64,000 bases of DNA from Latrodectus hesperus (Eukaryota; Arthropoda; Arachnida; Araneae; Theridiidae), in assembly GCA_037975125.1 (NCBI GenBank), contig CM075857.1, positions 22,732,822 to 22,796,821 of the forward strand, in the 5' to 3' direction. The notes under the pieces are model-generated. The model was not told the origin of the DNA. It was given only the letters and a program-made list of their open reading frames with translations, and searched no databases. Positions 10,767 to 23,257 of this stretch are shown in pieces; the stretch's first letter is position 1, and every line of letters begins with the position of its first letter. The position numbers and the translations under genes are program-made.

Positions 10767-13700
10767 AGTAAACAAAAGAAAACTTTAAAGAATAAATTTC
10801 ATTCTGATAAAAATTAAAAATAGAATAAAAATTCCTATGTTGTGAATCTAATTTCAACGATTCATGTCGACTTCATAAAATATTTCTCAAATCCCTCAGA
10901 TGCGAACAATTTATACCACTCCACTTTATAAACATTTCTTTTTCTATTCAGTAGCAGTTACAGTTATCTTTCATTGTTGATCCTATAAGAAAAAGATATA
11001 AGAACATAATCATGGTTTTAAACGTTTACTTAAAATAAGTCTTCATTATTTATAGCTTAATATTTTTTATCAAATGAGATAAAATGGTTAAACTTAAATT
11101 AAAAAAACTTTCTTAAGAGGAAAATAAATTTCATGTGTCTGAAGTGAAAAGAAGATTGACCAAGATTTTCACATTTTCAACATCGGTAACAAAAGTTGTA
11201 ATAGGTATGTAATAAAAAAAGATATATTTTTCTTTGTTACTGACGTATCTGTATTTATTAATCCTTTCCATTATAAATTCATTTATCTAAAGGTTAACAT
11301 TTATTTATAAAATAAAAGATAAAATTCAAAAAGCATTGGATGTTTCTCAACCTGTAGTCTATCCCCGGCATTATAATACAAGTTATGAATCATTAACATA
11401 ATCAGAATTAATATATTCATTACAATTCTGGTTACAACATAGTGTCCCAACTCTTAATTGCCTATATTTTTAGAACTATTATTGCTGATGCAATACAATG
11501 TCTTGTTGCTATTATAATATAAGCGGTTATATAATTTATACATATATTTTTAACTTCCTGTTAGTAGCCGGCTTGATATCTGACCCTTAAGAGAGTTTCT
11601 AGGAAAGTAACAAAAGATGATATTCTCCACAGAAATGCACTTTGACCGACTTATTTTAGCTTTATCTTCCTTCATTTTCTTAAAATGAAGGCTCTTATCT
11701 TAAATTTTAAATACAATTTATACTTAGAATTTTATTTCAATTATATGAATTAATTGAATATCTATAAGTTATATATTAGGTACTAATTTTCTGTTAGCAG
11801 AGTGCTAGATGAAAACCATCAAGCTTAAAAGCTGCAGTGTTATCATTAATCTCAGTTGTTGATACAACAAGGATATTTGACTTTTGGGTTTTTATGCTTT
11901 TGATATATGTAAGATGATGAAATTATTAATTTCATGCAGCACTCACATGAATTTTAAGTTTTGCTTACGATTGTTGAAAAAGTTCTCTTACTGTATAAAC
12001 ATTGTCATGTAAATCTGATTAAAATTATATGAGAATGTTATTGAATAGCCATTTTTTAGTTCCCTGCTGATATTTATACCACAGAACCTTAAATTTAAGC
12101 ATTGTCTCAAAAATTCCTTTCTTAAAAAAATAAGTTGATTGCCTTTAAAGTCTTTGTTTGATCTTAATGTATGTCCTTATATTCCAAAATATTATATTTA
12201 AAGTTAATTTATTTTGATTTGTTATAATTGTTGAAACTTTTATCTGACACTACTAATGGTAGTCTCTTTTCAATCCTAGTATATTCTTTGACTAAAATAT
12301 TGCAAAATATTTTGCTGATAAATTTCTATATCATTCTTGTTCAGAAAAAAGGTCAAAGTATGAAGCTAAATATTATTTCATTTCTTAAAAAGTTTCTTTT
12401 TCTGCATTTTTAATTGATTTTCAAATAATGAACAAATTGTTCTGTTTTATAACCTTCCAATAACCTTATTTTTGTATTAAGTAGCACTATATAATTGGAA
12501 ACTGACATGAAATGTTTCACATGTTTTGTAACAAATACAGCCAAAAATATTGTGTGATGAAGATTTTGACTTGTGTTATTTTTTGAGTAAACATAGTTTC
12601 ATTGAAAAATCTTCATTTTTCAATGCAGACAGCATTGGTGATTTTCATCTGGTACCATTTTCAAAGGCATAACTTCTAGAAACAGTTTTTCCAATCTCTC
12701 TCGATTGACAGGAATTGGTAGCTAGTTTTTTGTACCATTAATAAATAAATTTTAAATTCATTGTAAAATTTCTGCTACTATCTAAAATTAATTTTTAAAT
12801 ATATTTTAAATTTTATTTTTCCAAGCTCAAAATTGTTGCTATTCCAAAAAATTCAGTTGATCAAATTCTCGCATATTGGAAGTGAAAACATTTTCTTTCA
12901 CCTAACATATAAATAAGGTGTTATATTTAATGAACACAATATATAATAGATTATAATGAATCTTCAATTATGTAAAGTATTACTAAATATAAAGTTTATA
13001 TTTTGTTTCTTATTATTCTTAAGAAAAATGTGCCAGAACTCAATTTGCGCATTATAACAAGTTAAAGAGTATTTGGAAATTTGAAGTATCTTTAGGCATA
13101 AAGAATAATCAGCGTGATATTACTTATTAGAACTATCTGCTCTGCATAGCTAATCAAAAAATTCTCATGGTTATTTTTAGTTCAGTTTCTTCAAAAAGTC
13201 ATATAAATGAAGTTAGTAATATAGTATCAGCAGTAGCCAAGCAGTTTGAAGAATATTTGATTTTCCTTTTTGTAAGCACTTTTCAAAGGTAACTCATGGG
13301 GAAAATAAAATATCCTTCATATTGCTGATATATGTATGCAATTTATACTGCTGAACTTTATTCTAGTCATGTTTTGATGTGGCAAGCTTTTAATGTAGTT
13401 TAAGAACTTCTGCCATTTTCTAGATAGATTTATTGTGACTGGTAAAATTTTCCATGGATGAAAAATTAAGTATTCTCCAAACTACTATATTACATTTCTA
13501 TATATTTTATATTGCTGAGTTTTATTTCTATCATTTTCTGAAGTAGTTAAACCAAAAGCAACCATCTCAGAAAACCTTTGTTTACATATCCTGTGTCGTG
13601 TCTAAAATCTTCTGTTAAATGCAATAAAATTGAAACATTACTCATCAGACTAATGTATGGATTCATATGACAAGTAATTCAAATGCACAACTGTTTTCTA

Positions 13701-14916
13701 ATAGTAATGATAAATTGGTAACAGGGAAAGATTAGCTACAAGAAATATTTCCCAACTTTTATCAGTATTTTAAAGATAATTGATTACATTAAAATTTCCC
13801 TTGCATTAAAAAATGCCAATATTATCTTCATTAATAAGTAGCTATCATCACTGTAAGTATGAATATTATAGAAGCAACCAAAATAATTGGATATGATTCC
13901 AATAATGCCATCAAGTTTAACTTTTCATGTTCAATAGCTTCAATTTCGATTATATAACTATGATATTAAGCCAAGAAGGAATCTAAAAACTAGTTTTCAA
14001 CATACTGTACTCTTTTTCCTAGTCATATGTATATCAAATTGCTATCAGCTGTATACAGTTATTCTCTAGTTAGAATTTGGTAAAAAATCGTTGTATTTAT
14101 GCTGAAATAATCCTAGAATCCTTATTTACTGAATAATGATAATAATATGTTTCATATGATTTTTAAAAATGTCACCGATGGTGAAACTACAAAATTTCTT
14201 TATGTGAAATGTCTAAAAGGCAGTAGTCCACTAAGCATTAGTTCTCACAAAATCCACCACAGGTCTTGGTAAAATTGCAGTTTTCAAATCCTGATGGCAC
14301 TTAATCTCCAACTTTGAATATCTCAGTCTTGCACTGTTTTCAATTTTAGGCATCAAAATTTTTAATATTTTCTTACTAAAGATCTACTAAAAGTAAAGCC
14401 TATAGACTTAACTGCACATATTTTACAAAATTTCCATGCTGCAAAACAAATATAAATCTCTTAAAAGTAAATACTATTTTTCGTAATTGACCAATAAAAT
14501 ATAATCCTCAATTGCTTTATTTTCTTTTAATTAATCAAAAGAGTACAAATATTTTAATACACTGCATGTAATAAAACCAAGCATATATTAGCAACTGTGC
14601 TATAAATCTAAATCAATAATTTAAATAACATGTATTTTATGAAAACTCTGATTTCTAATTAACTGGCCACTTATACTAATCTTAAAGTAATACATTATTT
14701 AAGTTTGAATTACTATGAAATATCTATAAAAATCAAATATAAAATACATCAAAGTCATCAAAAAATTATTATATACACTATCTAATAATTTATATTATAT
14801 TAAATTGAATAACTCAAAGTAAAGGTACTCACCTAATCATCTACTTCCCTTATGCTCCTAATTAAAATTTGAAAATAACTTTTAAAAATATAAATTACAA
14901 ATTAATATGGTTTAAC
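10767..14916. other. Intergenic region upstream of the receptor gene
   Basis: This should include the receptor's 5' UTR and promoter, but I cannot place a start site. Small palindromes occur at about 11671-11693 (ccttcatttt/aaaatgaagg) and 12601-12626. The short frame at 12228-12413 has no recognisable domain. Confidence 0.45.
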
Positions 14917-16714
14917 TCCTCAAAGGTCCTGGAATTTTAACTTGAATCCTTGAAAATCATGAATTACTCATGAAATTTTTACATATCTTGAGGTGTTAAT
15001 TTTTTATTAGAAAATATTACAATTTTTTTGAGTTTTTTGTTTTAATATTTTAAAATTGTCAATGAAATTGTTAGAAAACCATATTGAGTATTAGCTCTTA
15101 ATAATACAAGTAATGGCAGGTAATTAGTATTACACTGTATTCACAACTGTTGGCTAAAATAAAGAGCCACAATAGTTTCATGATGATCCACTTCAGTCAG
15201 GACCAGATATACCATTTAGATTTATGTCTGAAGTAAAGTGTAAAGTGATCAATAAGATTGTTATTTGATGCTATCAAGGGGTGATTTTAATTGGTTCTTT
15301 TTCTATTTTTACCTTTTATATAGTATAAAATTCACTGAATATTAATAATTAATAAAAATTTTGAGTTTAAATGTACTTCTTATCTCTCCTGATGAAAACT
15401 ATATAATTTCAGTGAAAAGGATTGAATTTGTTTATTAATGAAATAAAATATTTAATATGCCTGGTGGAAATATCTTTTTAATTACTGCTTAACTCTGCAG
15501 AAACCATACAAAGATTGGTTGTACATGGCTCAAAAGAAAAGGAATTTCATGCAAGGATTATAATCATCATGAATCATTACAACCAACTGTAAGATTTCGC
15601 AATTGTATTGACAAGAAATTTGATTCTATCCAGAAAGAATAGATACTTTAACTTGCTCTGAAACAGACAAAATTGTCACTTATGGAAATTAATTATTTTG
15701 CTTTTACTACTCTCATTATCAAGCATCTGTGAACAAAAAACTTGATGGTAGAAAATTTAATCAATTGTGGCTAAATGCAGCATTGATGAGCATGTCCGAA
15801 ATATGGGAAGTGTCAACACTATAATAATTAAGAAAGATTTGCTTAGTTTTTCCTCTGATGTCAGGCAAAACTATAAATTATTATAAAATGAATTATAAAA
15901 CTGCTAAGAAAGCAGCTGATAACAGAAGGAAAGCAAAAAGTGCTTCTTAGATAAATTGATAAACTGAAAAACAAAATGAAGTGTTCGAAGATGACATGTT
16001 TGAACTTAAAAAATCTACAATTGGAATTCCTGAGGAAGCTGAAAGAACTGGTATTAATTGTAATTAATATAACATTAATTGTAAAGTCAATATATATATA
16101 TGTCGCAGTGGTTGCTTCAGAGAAACAATTGTTATTACTAAATATTAATAGTGAATTAAAAGTGAAAGCTTTAGAGGTGTGCATTTTTTAATAGCAATAT
16201 GGTGTATGTATAAATAATCAAGAAATGTGAAAATCTATTAAATGATTAAAGAAATAGAAAATTCGAGAATGTAGATGTGAAATTGTATAGTTTTAAAAGA
16301 ATTTGAAAGAAAACAAGGAAATTTAGAATTGCTTTTATTAAATAATAATTGGGGAAAGAAACCATTTTTATCTAATAGTTGTATTTGTTTTAGATAAGTA
16401 TATTTAAAAAGAGATTATTATGTATATCTTATGAAATACTTAATAAATTGATAAAAACTCTATTATAGCTGTAACTTCATTTAAGGCATTTAAAGTATTC
16501 TTTAAATGTAATTCTAACTTAAATAAAAAATATATATCCTCATTAATTTTTGCAATAATTTATTTCTATGATTTACAAATATGATTGAAGAATATCATAT
16601 GCATATTTGGTTAAGAACAATTTATAAAATAAAGCAAAAAGTTATTTAACATCAATGTCTCTTGGAAATTTTTGACTCCTGAAATTTGATTCTTGGAAAT
16701 GTGTACAAACCCTG
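14917..16714 (+). mobile_element. hAT-like DNA transposon copy 2
   Basis: The right end (tcaaatttcaggagtc in reverse, closing aaaccctg) matches the left end of copy 1 at 50-110. The left part (ggtcctggaattttaac, then cttgaaaatcatgaattac) matches the right end of copy 1. The outermost bases on the left appear lost. The coding strand is plus, opposite to copy 1. Open frames such as 15976-16191 are remnants broken by stops and frameshifts. Confidence 0.6.
15740..16030 (+). pseudogene. Decayed transposon ORF in copy 2
   Basis: It aligns by eye with the reverse complement of about 850-1110, sharing caattgtggctaa, catgtccgaaa, gatttgcttagttttt, ataacagaaggaaagcaaaa and tgaggaag. It contains several stops and indels relative to copy 1. 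Confidence 0.55.
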
Positions 16715-17544
16715 AACTAAGTAACTTTACAAAATTATGATATTCAAGCAACATCTATTAAACTTTTAAATATAAGAATCAAAATTTTACACTGAACCAT
16801 TTAAAAATAAAATAGCATTAGCTTCAAGGATTATTAAAACTGGGAATGAATCATGCACATTGGAATAAAACCTAGAATTGTCTAATGACGGAGTGAGGCA
16901 CAAACATTATCACCTTCCCAAATGTTGTCAATCACTCCGTATCCAGCATGTTATATATACTTAGATTAAGCTGTTTCTTTTTTACATTAATGAATTTTAC
17001 TGTGTTCACTTTTTAAATTAATAATTATTTGCATAGTGCCTGATAATTTTTAATTATTAGTATTAAATGTTGACATTCAAAAGTATATAGCTTATTTTAT
17101 TTGGTTTCCATTTCTGTGAAAAACACAATCTCGGTTTAGTTAGACACTGGATTGTCTGGTTAACAGTACATTTTTGATTATTTACTGGCTATAATAATTG
17201 AATTAACAGTAGGTAAACATTTATTTATTCCTAGAATGCTGATAGTAGCATGAGATTTATCTAAAGTATTTTAAATCTACTAAAGAAACTCCTCTATTAT
17301 AAAAATTACGTTCGTGTCTTTACCTCACATAGAGATTTCTTTCCCTTTCTAAAGTTGTATGTCCTGAACTCTCAGACAACTGCAGCTAGTGTATGTTTGC
17401 ATACACACAAATATGTTCATAAAGATTTATACTCCTTTAATGATTGTTCTTTTTGTAAATTGTGAAATTACAATGTATTTCATTTTTGATTTAAAAATGT
17501 ATGTACATATTGCACTTTGCATTCCTAATTTTTTTTACTTCCAG
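16715..17544. other. Upstream region of prohibitin
   Basis: Probably holds the 5' UTR intron and perhaps the first non-coding exon of prohibitin, because the ATG exon starts right after a splice acceptor. A short diverged inverted repeat (cggagtga...tcactccg) spans about 16889-16939. No start site can be fixed. Confidence 0.45.
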
Positions 17545-17640
17545 TTTAGATAATGGCTGCTCAACTTTTTAACAATATAGGCCGGCTAGGTCTAGGTCTT
17601 GCTATAGCTGGAGGTGTTGTAAATTCTGCTCTGTATACAG
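17545..17640 (+). CDS. PHB1: Prohibitin exon with start codon
   Basis: The acceptor ttacttccag at 17535-17544 precedes eight untranslated bases (tttagata) and ATG at 17553. It encodes residues 1-29, the membrane-anchor segment, and donor gtaagc follows. The in-frame tag/taa-rich leader and the acceptor make 17553 the only sensible start. Confidence 0.93.
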
Positions 17641-20600
17641 GTAAGCAGTAACTTACTTTACAAATATATTTTAGATACTTTTATATCTTAAGGAAACAAG
17701 TCTTATATTTGTTAAGATCTCCAAAGTAGTAATTAGCATTTAACATAATTTTTAGAAAATCTAAGAATATAGTTTTCTTTTCAGTGAGTTTTTAGTTAGT
17801 GTGATGTAAGGCTGGAGATACATTTTTCTAAAGATATTTTACGTCAAATAAACAAATCAGTCATCAAATTAAAATGCTACTTATAAGATTAATAGTAGTC
17901 AATTGATGTTAAATAGCTTTTTTATAAACTTTTAAAATGTCAGATTAATCAAGCATATTTAATGTATATATATTTTTTAATTTAATCATTTGTTGCAAAA
18001 AAAAACTCACACTGAAAAACATGCATCATGTTTTTTTTTATATTTTAAAATTTTTTTATAAATTAATCGCCTTCATTGTAAACATGATGATGTAGAATAG
18101 GTGGTTGTCTTGACTATATAGCACATACTTAGTAAAGTATTTTAAAAACACTGATACCAGTCTTGAAATTATATCAAAATCTGTTGGTCAATCTATTTTC
18201 TTTAAGTTCGTGTTTGAGCAAAAAGTATTATATTTGCAAAATTCATTAAAAAATGCTTTAAGTCATTGTATTCCTCCTTATTAAACTCCCCTTTTGAATA
18301 AATGGTATGAAAATTTTTCTTCTATGAGTTTTTGATTCTTTGTAAATCATAATTATTTTTTAACTTGTTGCTTTATTTGTAGTGGATGGTGGTCATCGAG
18401 CTGTCATCTTTGATAGATTTGCTGGTGTGAAACCCAACGTAATTGGAGAAGGTACTCATTTCCTCATTCCATGGGTCCAGCGACCTATTATTTTCGATGT
18501 TCGTTCCAGACCAAGGAATATTCCTGTTATCACTGGTAGTAAAGGTAAATATAATTTAAATTTTCATTTACTTGTCTTGTTGGATGAATAATGTATATGT
18601 ACACTTTATTATTGAAACAATTTTTATTGATTACTAAGTAATCTTTTGTGACCATTATACTTAAACTGAATGTAGCTTTAGAATCATGAATTTTCATTTC
18701 ATTCACATTTTACCTTATTTTGATGTTTTGCTCAAATGCGAAAAAAGATAATCATAATACAAATAAACAGCTTGCCTCTCTGACTTGTAATATAATATAT
18801 GATTCTTACTGTTCTCTAAATATTCATTTTTAATTTTGCCCATTACATTGTAGTTGTAAAGTTTTTATTGTTATTTTGGGAAAATTGCTGATTGGAAACT
18901 ATTGATTTTTTTAAAATAGAATAAAATCGTATTTTTATAAAATTTTGGTGTAAAAAGATTGTATCTTATTTTAGATGGGAAAAAGAAAAATAAGAATCTA
19001 CAATATTTGAACAAATTCAAAAATATATTTATAAGTAATCCTTTAATAGAAAAATTTTACACTATTTAATATTAGGTCTACCAGAAAGTTCTGTCCATTG
19101 ATCAATGACAATGTTGTTAAAACCATGTTGGGAAAGATATTTTTCTGAGAACATTGGAGATAGCAGAAAACTTAATTCAACTCTATAAACTATATTTGGA
19201 AGATTGGTAAATAAATATTCAAAATGGATGCCATATAGATTAATTTGTAAGAATTGAGTTATCATATGCCATCTCTGCTTGTTTGGAACAAAATCGAATC
19301 CTTCTTGAATTGAATGATAACTTGGAATGAAAAGAAGATTATCTACCAAAAAATGTCATAAAGAAAATGTTATATTATGCAGAAAACTTAGCCCTTCCAA
19401 CTCTGAAACAAATTTGACTCTGAATAAGAGAATGTTGTGAAAATGGTGGGATATTTGAGAGCAATACATTATGAGCATTAAAAATTGAATAAAAAGCTCA
19501 TTTCAGAAAAGTATTGTCAGCAACTGGATAATTTAAAGGGAGCAGCCCAAGAAAAGAGTTCATTAAAAAATTTTCAGAATCAGCCTCTGAAATTGTATCC
19601 CATACATCAGGGATGCACAACCTATGGCCCGTGGGTGAAAATTGGCCCACGTCGCCTTTAAAGTTGGCCCGCGAATGTTAATAAAATAAGACTAATTTAA
19701 AAAGAAATGATACTCTTTCAAATAAACAAAAGAAAAAATCTGATAGGAAAACGATTCTACATCAGAATAAATATTTTACATCTGTTCACTAAGTTTAATT
19801 TTTTATAACGCGGATTTTCAGTTTGTTCCCTTCATGGCTACCCGAGATTATGAATGTTCGTATAGGAGTTCAAAATGCAGCTGCATGTGCAACTTTCTTT
19901 GGCAGTACTTACATTTGTGAGCAAACTTTTTCTTTAATGAATTTAAACAAATCAAAAATAAGAAATAGAATAGCAGATGAGAACCTTTCTTCTGTTTTAC
20001 GTATTGCCACAACGAATCTTAAGCCCAACATAATATCAATAACTTCAAATATTCAGCCACAGCTATCACATTAAATTTTACTAATTTTTTTCAAAATTTA
20101 AATTGTGTTTTTTGTATAATTACCAAAAAGTTTTCTCCTGTTATTCAATTTCAAGTTTTTTTTCTAGAAATAAAGTATTTTAAGCATATCTATAATGTTT
20201 GTGTTTTATTCCTTCATTGTATAATGTTTGCATGAGTAAAATTAGTAAATTAATAATTGTAATTCACATGCGTATTGCCAAAAAAAAGTGTTTTTACGTT
20301 TATAACATGTTTTAACATTTACGTGCTGCTTTGGCCCTCGACTTGATCTTTTTTTCATATTTTGGCTCCTCATTCTGAAAAGGTAGTGCATCCCTGCCAT
20401 ACATCATATTCCCCAGACAAATCACATTTCAGCTGTCACTTGTTTTTGTCCTTCCAGAATTTTATGAAGGGCAAAAAATTCAAAAATGAAGATATCAGTC
20501 AAGCACTGTGTTTTAAATTTTTGTATGAAAAAATTAAACATTTTTCAAAAATGGGGAATACAAATTGCCCTCATGCTGACTAGAAGTCACTAATAATAAT

Positions 20601-23125
20601 GACAGTATAATTATTTAATAAAGTTTATTGACATTACGAAATTTTTTGTTTTATTCAAAAAATGAACAGAACTTTCCAGTAGACCTAATATTAAGCTTTG
20701 TTATTAAAATGTGAATATACCTTAAAGTTTATCCTTGTGCAATTGCATACAAGAATGGTATGAATAAATTTTAATGAAAATCATTTACCTGTATAATATT
20801 TCAATGTATGTATTTTTATTATACAATTGATCTTTTATTTTCACAATTTAATTGGCAAATGTATAAAGGTAATGAAGATTTGTAATAATTGTTAATTAAT
20901 ATTAATTGTATTTATTTTAGTTTATTTAATTTCAAAAATTGTCTAAAATATTATTTCTACAAAATTCAGTTTTGTTTTCCTTCCAGACCTGCAAAATGTC
21001 AATATTACCCTTAGGATTTTGTTTCGTCCAGTGGCAACAGAGCTACCAAAGATTTACATGACTTTGGGTAGTGATTATGATGAAAGAGTTTTGCCTTCCA
21101 TTACTAATGAAGTTTTGAAAGCTGTAGTTGTAAGTGGACTAAGTTATATTTAATACTAGTATAAAAAAAATATAATTTTATTCTTGAAATAGATTAAAAA
21201 AATAATTTATTTTAATCACATTTATGTATTCTTTTTTATAAAATATCCATGAACTTTTTATTAAGGATCAAATTTTATATTTGAAATTTTTTAAATACTT
21301 CACAGAACTCATTTTTTCTTATCATATTATTATAAGACTCATTGGCTTGAAGTTATGAAGCGAAATATATATAATTATGAAAAACACATAGTTTAAAAAT
21401 TATTTATGTTATGTGTAGTTTATCCTTTCTATGCACATTTGTCTGCAACTGAAGGGTTAGCTGTTTTTCTTCCAGTGAAATTATTTGTGGATTAACTTTC
21501 CCTAGACATAGATTTTTGTAGTGATTTGTCTCACTTTAAATTTTTTGTTCTGTCCTCATCAATGTTTCTGTAAGTACCAAGCCTTGCCCTCATTGTCTTT
21601 GTATGCTATTCTAAATTTTAAAATCTGATCACAAGAGTACTTCCCATTTTTTCTTTAAAATTAATTTTATTTTTAATTTGAAAATTAATTTGATAATTTG
21701 ATGATGATAAAATAATTGATGAAAATAAATTAATTAAATTTCAAGATTTTTTTTTAAAATTTACTTAATATTTAGGCCCAGTTTGATGCAAGTGAAATGA
21801 TTACCCAGCGAGAGTTGGTATCTCAAAAAGTTTCAGAAGAACTAACAGATAGAGGTTCCCAGTTCGGTCTCATTCTAGATGACATTTCGATTGTAAGTAT
21901 GCATTTTTTTAACCTTGTTTATTATTTCTAATTAGTGTGGATTATATATTTATTTTTATATTTTTAGACGCATTTATCATTTAGTAAAGAATTCACACTT
22001 GCTGTTGAAATGAAACAAGTAGCTCAACAAGAAGCAGAGCGAGCTAGATTCTTAGTAGAAAAGGTATGTTATTGGATAGTGTCATTTTTTAAGCACTTTG
22101 CACAACATGTAATAGTTTTTGATATCATGCTTTTATTAAAATATTTATAAAATTTTAAATTAGTTTAGCTAAGCTATTAAATTATTCAAGGCAGCTGTAC
22201 TGATTTGAAATTTACTGTATTTGTCTTGATATTTGAGTTCACTTTCTATTAATGATTTTGGATGTTTGGTTACACTGAGGTGCATGCATGTTTGACCTTC
22301 AAATTCTCCAAAAATGATCCTTAAGAAATTGTCTTTATATGATTCCAATAGAAAAATCAGTCCTATTTCTTTAATTAATGGGTGTCAATGAATACTGGCA
22401 TTTGCTCTACTGCTCTAATTACCCATTGCTTATTTCAAAACAAATTAATGCATTGAAAATTTTATTCTTAAAAATATGAGTCTATAAAATTTAAATCACC
22501 ATTTCTTAGGGCAAAGATGTGTGGGTGTATACTTCATTCATTCACGTATAGTAATTAATTTTGCAACTGCACTTCTAAATCATTCTTATTGACTAATTTT
22601 ATATATTTATCAAGGAGAGAGAAAAATGTGTTTCATAAAGGAATTTTTTGCCCATTTATTTTAGACTTTGATATATCGTAGTTGGTTTTACTTAAATTTG
22701 CTCATGCCTTTTTATCCCTAATTCAATTTCCAAGTTGAACTAGAACTAGTTCAGAGATAAATTTTTATATGACTATTTAGCTAATGCTAATAGATCAAAT
22801 TTGAAGAGGAGGGCATTGTTGTTTTTTAAAATATTTTGTTAAATAGCAATATAATTTTAATTTAAATCCTTAATTTGTTATGACTTTTTTAATTTGTTTT
22901 ATCTTTATGTAGGCTGAGCAACATAAAAAAGCTACTGTAATAACTGCAGAGGGTGATACACAAGCTGCAGCTCTACTAGCTAAAGCCTTTGGTGAATCTG
23001 GGGAAGCTTTAGTTGAGCTGAGACGTTTAGAAGCTGCTGAAGACATTGCTTACCAAATGTCAAAATCAAGGAATGTTGTTTATTTGCCGTCTGGTCAAGG
23101 AACATTACTGCAGTTACCTCAGTAG
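17553..23125 (+). CDS. PHB1: Prohibitin 1, complete
   Basis: Prohibitin 1 assembles with prohibitin 2 into ring complexes in the mitochondrial inner membrane. These stabilise respiratory-chain subunits and cristae and restrain m-AAA proteolysis. Six coding exons join in phase: 17553-17640, 18383-18544, 20987-21129, 21776-21892, 21968-22063 and 22913-23125. They give 272 codons plus stop, the usual length of animal prohibitin 1. Visible features are an N-terminal apolar anchor (about 8-28), the SPFH/band-7 domain (about 27-190) with RPxxIFDVRxx[13 protein letters not shown] and [16 protein letters not shown], then a heptad-like Ala/Glu/Gln-rich helix (about 180-235) and a C-terminal [13 protein letters not shown]. 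All splice sites are GT-AG. Intron 2 carries nested transposons in sense orientation. The only uncertainty is the untranslated 5' exon. Confidence 0.97.
17641..18382. other. Prohibitin intron 1
   Basis: A 742-base AT-rich intron with no recognisable content. Confidence 0.8.
18383..18544 (+). CDS. PHB1: Prohibitin coding exon 2
   Basis: Residues 30-83, start of the band-7 domain ([15 protein letters not shown], then EGTHFLIPW and [13 protein letters not shown]). The acceptor is tttgtag and the donor gtaaat. Confidence 0.95.
18545..19071. other. Prohibitin intron 2, 5' part
   Basis: AT-rich intron sequence up to the mariner insertion. Nothing else recognised. Confidence 0.7.
19608..20396 (+). 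mobile_element. hAT element C nested in mariner
   Basis: The ends are inverted (CAGGGATGCACAACC and CAGGGATGCACTACC, one mismatch), with an exact 8-base duplication CCATACAT at 19600-19607 and 20397-20404. Most of the transposase is deleted, but the C-terminal dimerisation domain remains open (19823-20074). Confidence 0.93.
19823..20074 (+). pseudogene. hAT transposase C-terminal dimerisation fragment
   Basis: An 83-codon frame containing [18 protein letters not shown], then [14 protein letters not shown]. This is the conserved end of hAT transposases that mediates dimerisation. The catalytic DDE part is missing, so it is a remnant and not a host gene. Confidence 0.85.
20987..21129 (+). CDS. 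PHB1: Prohibitin coding exon 3
   Basis: Residues 84-131 ([18 protein letters not shown], then the [17 protein letters not shown] segment). The acceptor is tttccttccag and the donor gtaagt. The mariner ends 298 bases upstream. Confidence 0.95.
21130..21775. other. Prohibitin intron 3
   Basis: A 646-base AT-rich intron with no recognisable content. Confidence 0.8.
21776..21892 (+). CDS. PHB1: Prohibitin coding exon 4
   Basis: Residues 132-170 ([17 protein letters not shown], then GLILDDISI), the core of the band-7 domain. The acceptor is aatatttag and the donor gtaagt. Confidence 0.95.
21968..22063 (+). CDS. PHB1: Prohibitin coding exon 5
   Basis: Residues 171-202 ([19 protein letters not shown], then [10 protein letters not shown]), the start of the long helix. 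A compact 75-base intron precedes it. Confidence 0.95.
22064..22912. other. Prohibitin intron 5
   Basis: An 849-base AT-rich intron with no recognisable content. Confidence 0.8.
22913..23125 (+). CDS. PHB1: Prohibitin last coding exon
   Basis: Residues 203-272 and stop TAG at 23123-23125. It encodes [19 protein letters not shown] and the conserved YLPSGQG tail. The acceptor is tttatgtag. Confidence 0.95.
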   Translation, partial: AEQHKKATVITAEGDTQAAALLAKAFGESGEALVELRRLEAAEDIAYQMSKSRNVVYLPSGQGTLLQLPQ

Positions 23126-23251
23126 ATATAAAGAAATTAGCAGCCTTACAAGATATTTTCTAATCCAAAACAAATCACTGATGCAATTGTATGGTTACTG
23201 TCTGTTGTAGAAAGAAATGTGTCATCTAAGGAAATGTCATTAAAATTAACT

Positions 23252-23257
23252 AATAAA
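23252..23257 (+). terminator. Likely prohibitin polyadenylation signal
   Basis: The first AATAAA after the prohibitin stop codon, about 127 bases downstream, followed by a T-rich stretch. Position and motif support it; cleavage itself cannot be seen. Confidence 0.6.

Larger units (their letters stand above)
19072..20688 (+). mobile_element. Decayed mariner element with nested hAT
   Basis: Inverted ends TTAGGTCTACCAGAAAG and TTAGGTCTACTGGAAAG are flanked by TA dinucleotides (19070-19071 and 20689-20690), the Tc1/mariner signature. With the nested hAT and its extra target copy removed, about 820 bases remain, so the mariner is internally deleted. Plus-strand translation in shifting frames still shows mariner transposase traces: a KWMPYRL-like segment and ISACLEQN near 19220-19300, the WWDI segment near 19445, and a C-terminal [15 protein letters not shown] segment near 20460-20500. 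Stops in every frame make it inactive. It lies wholly in prohibitin intron 2. Confidence 0.85.

Noticed and set aside
11671..12626. Small palindromes of 10-11-base arms
   Set aside because: Short AT-rich stems of this size are common by chance in such DNA.
15861..16184. 107-codon minus-strand frame
   Set aside because: Antisense of transposon copy 2; the plus strand matches the coding strand of copy 1.
19062..19349. 95-codon minus-strand frame
   Set aside because: Antisense shadow of the decayed mariner; transposase traces are on the plus strand.
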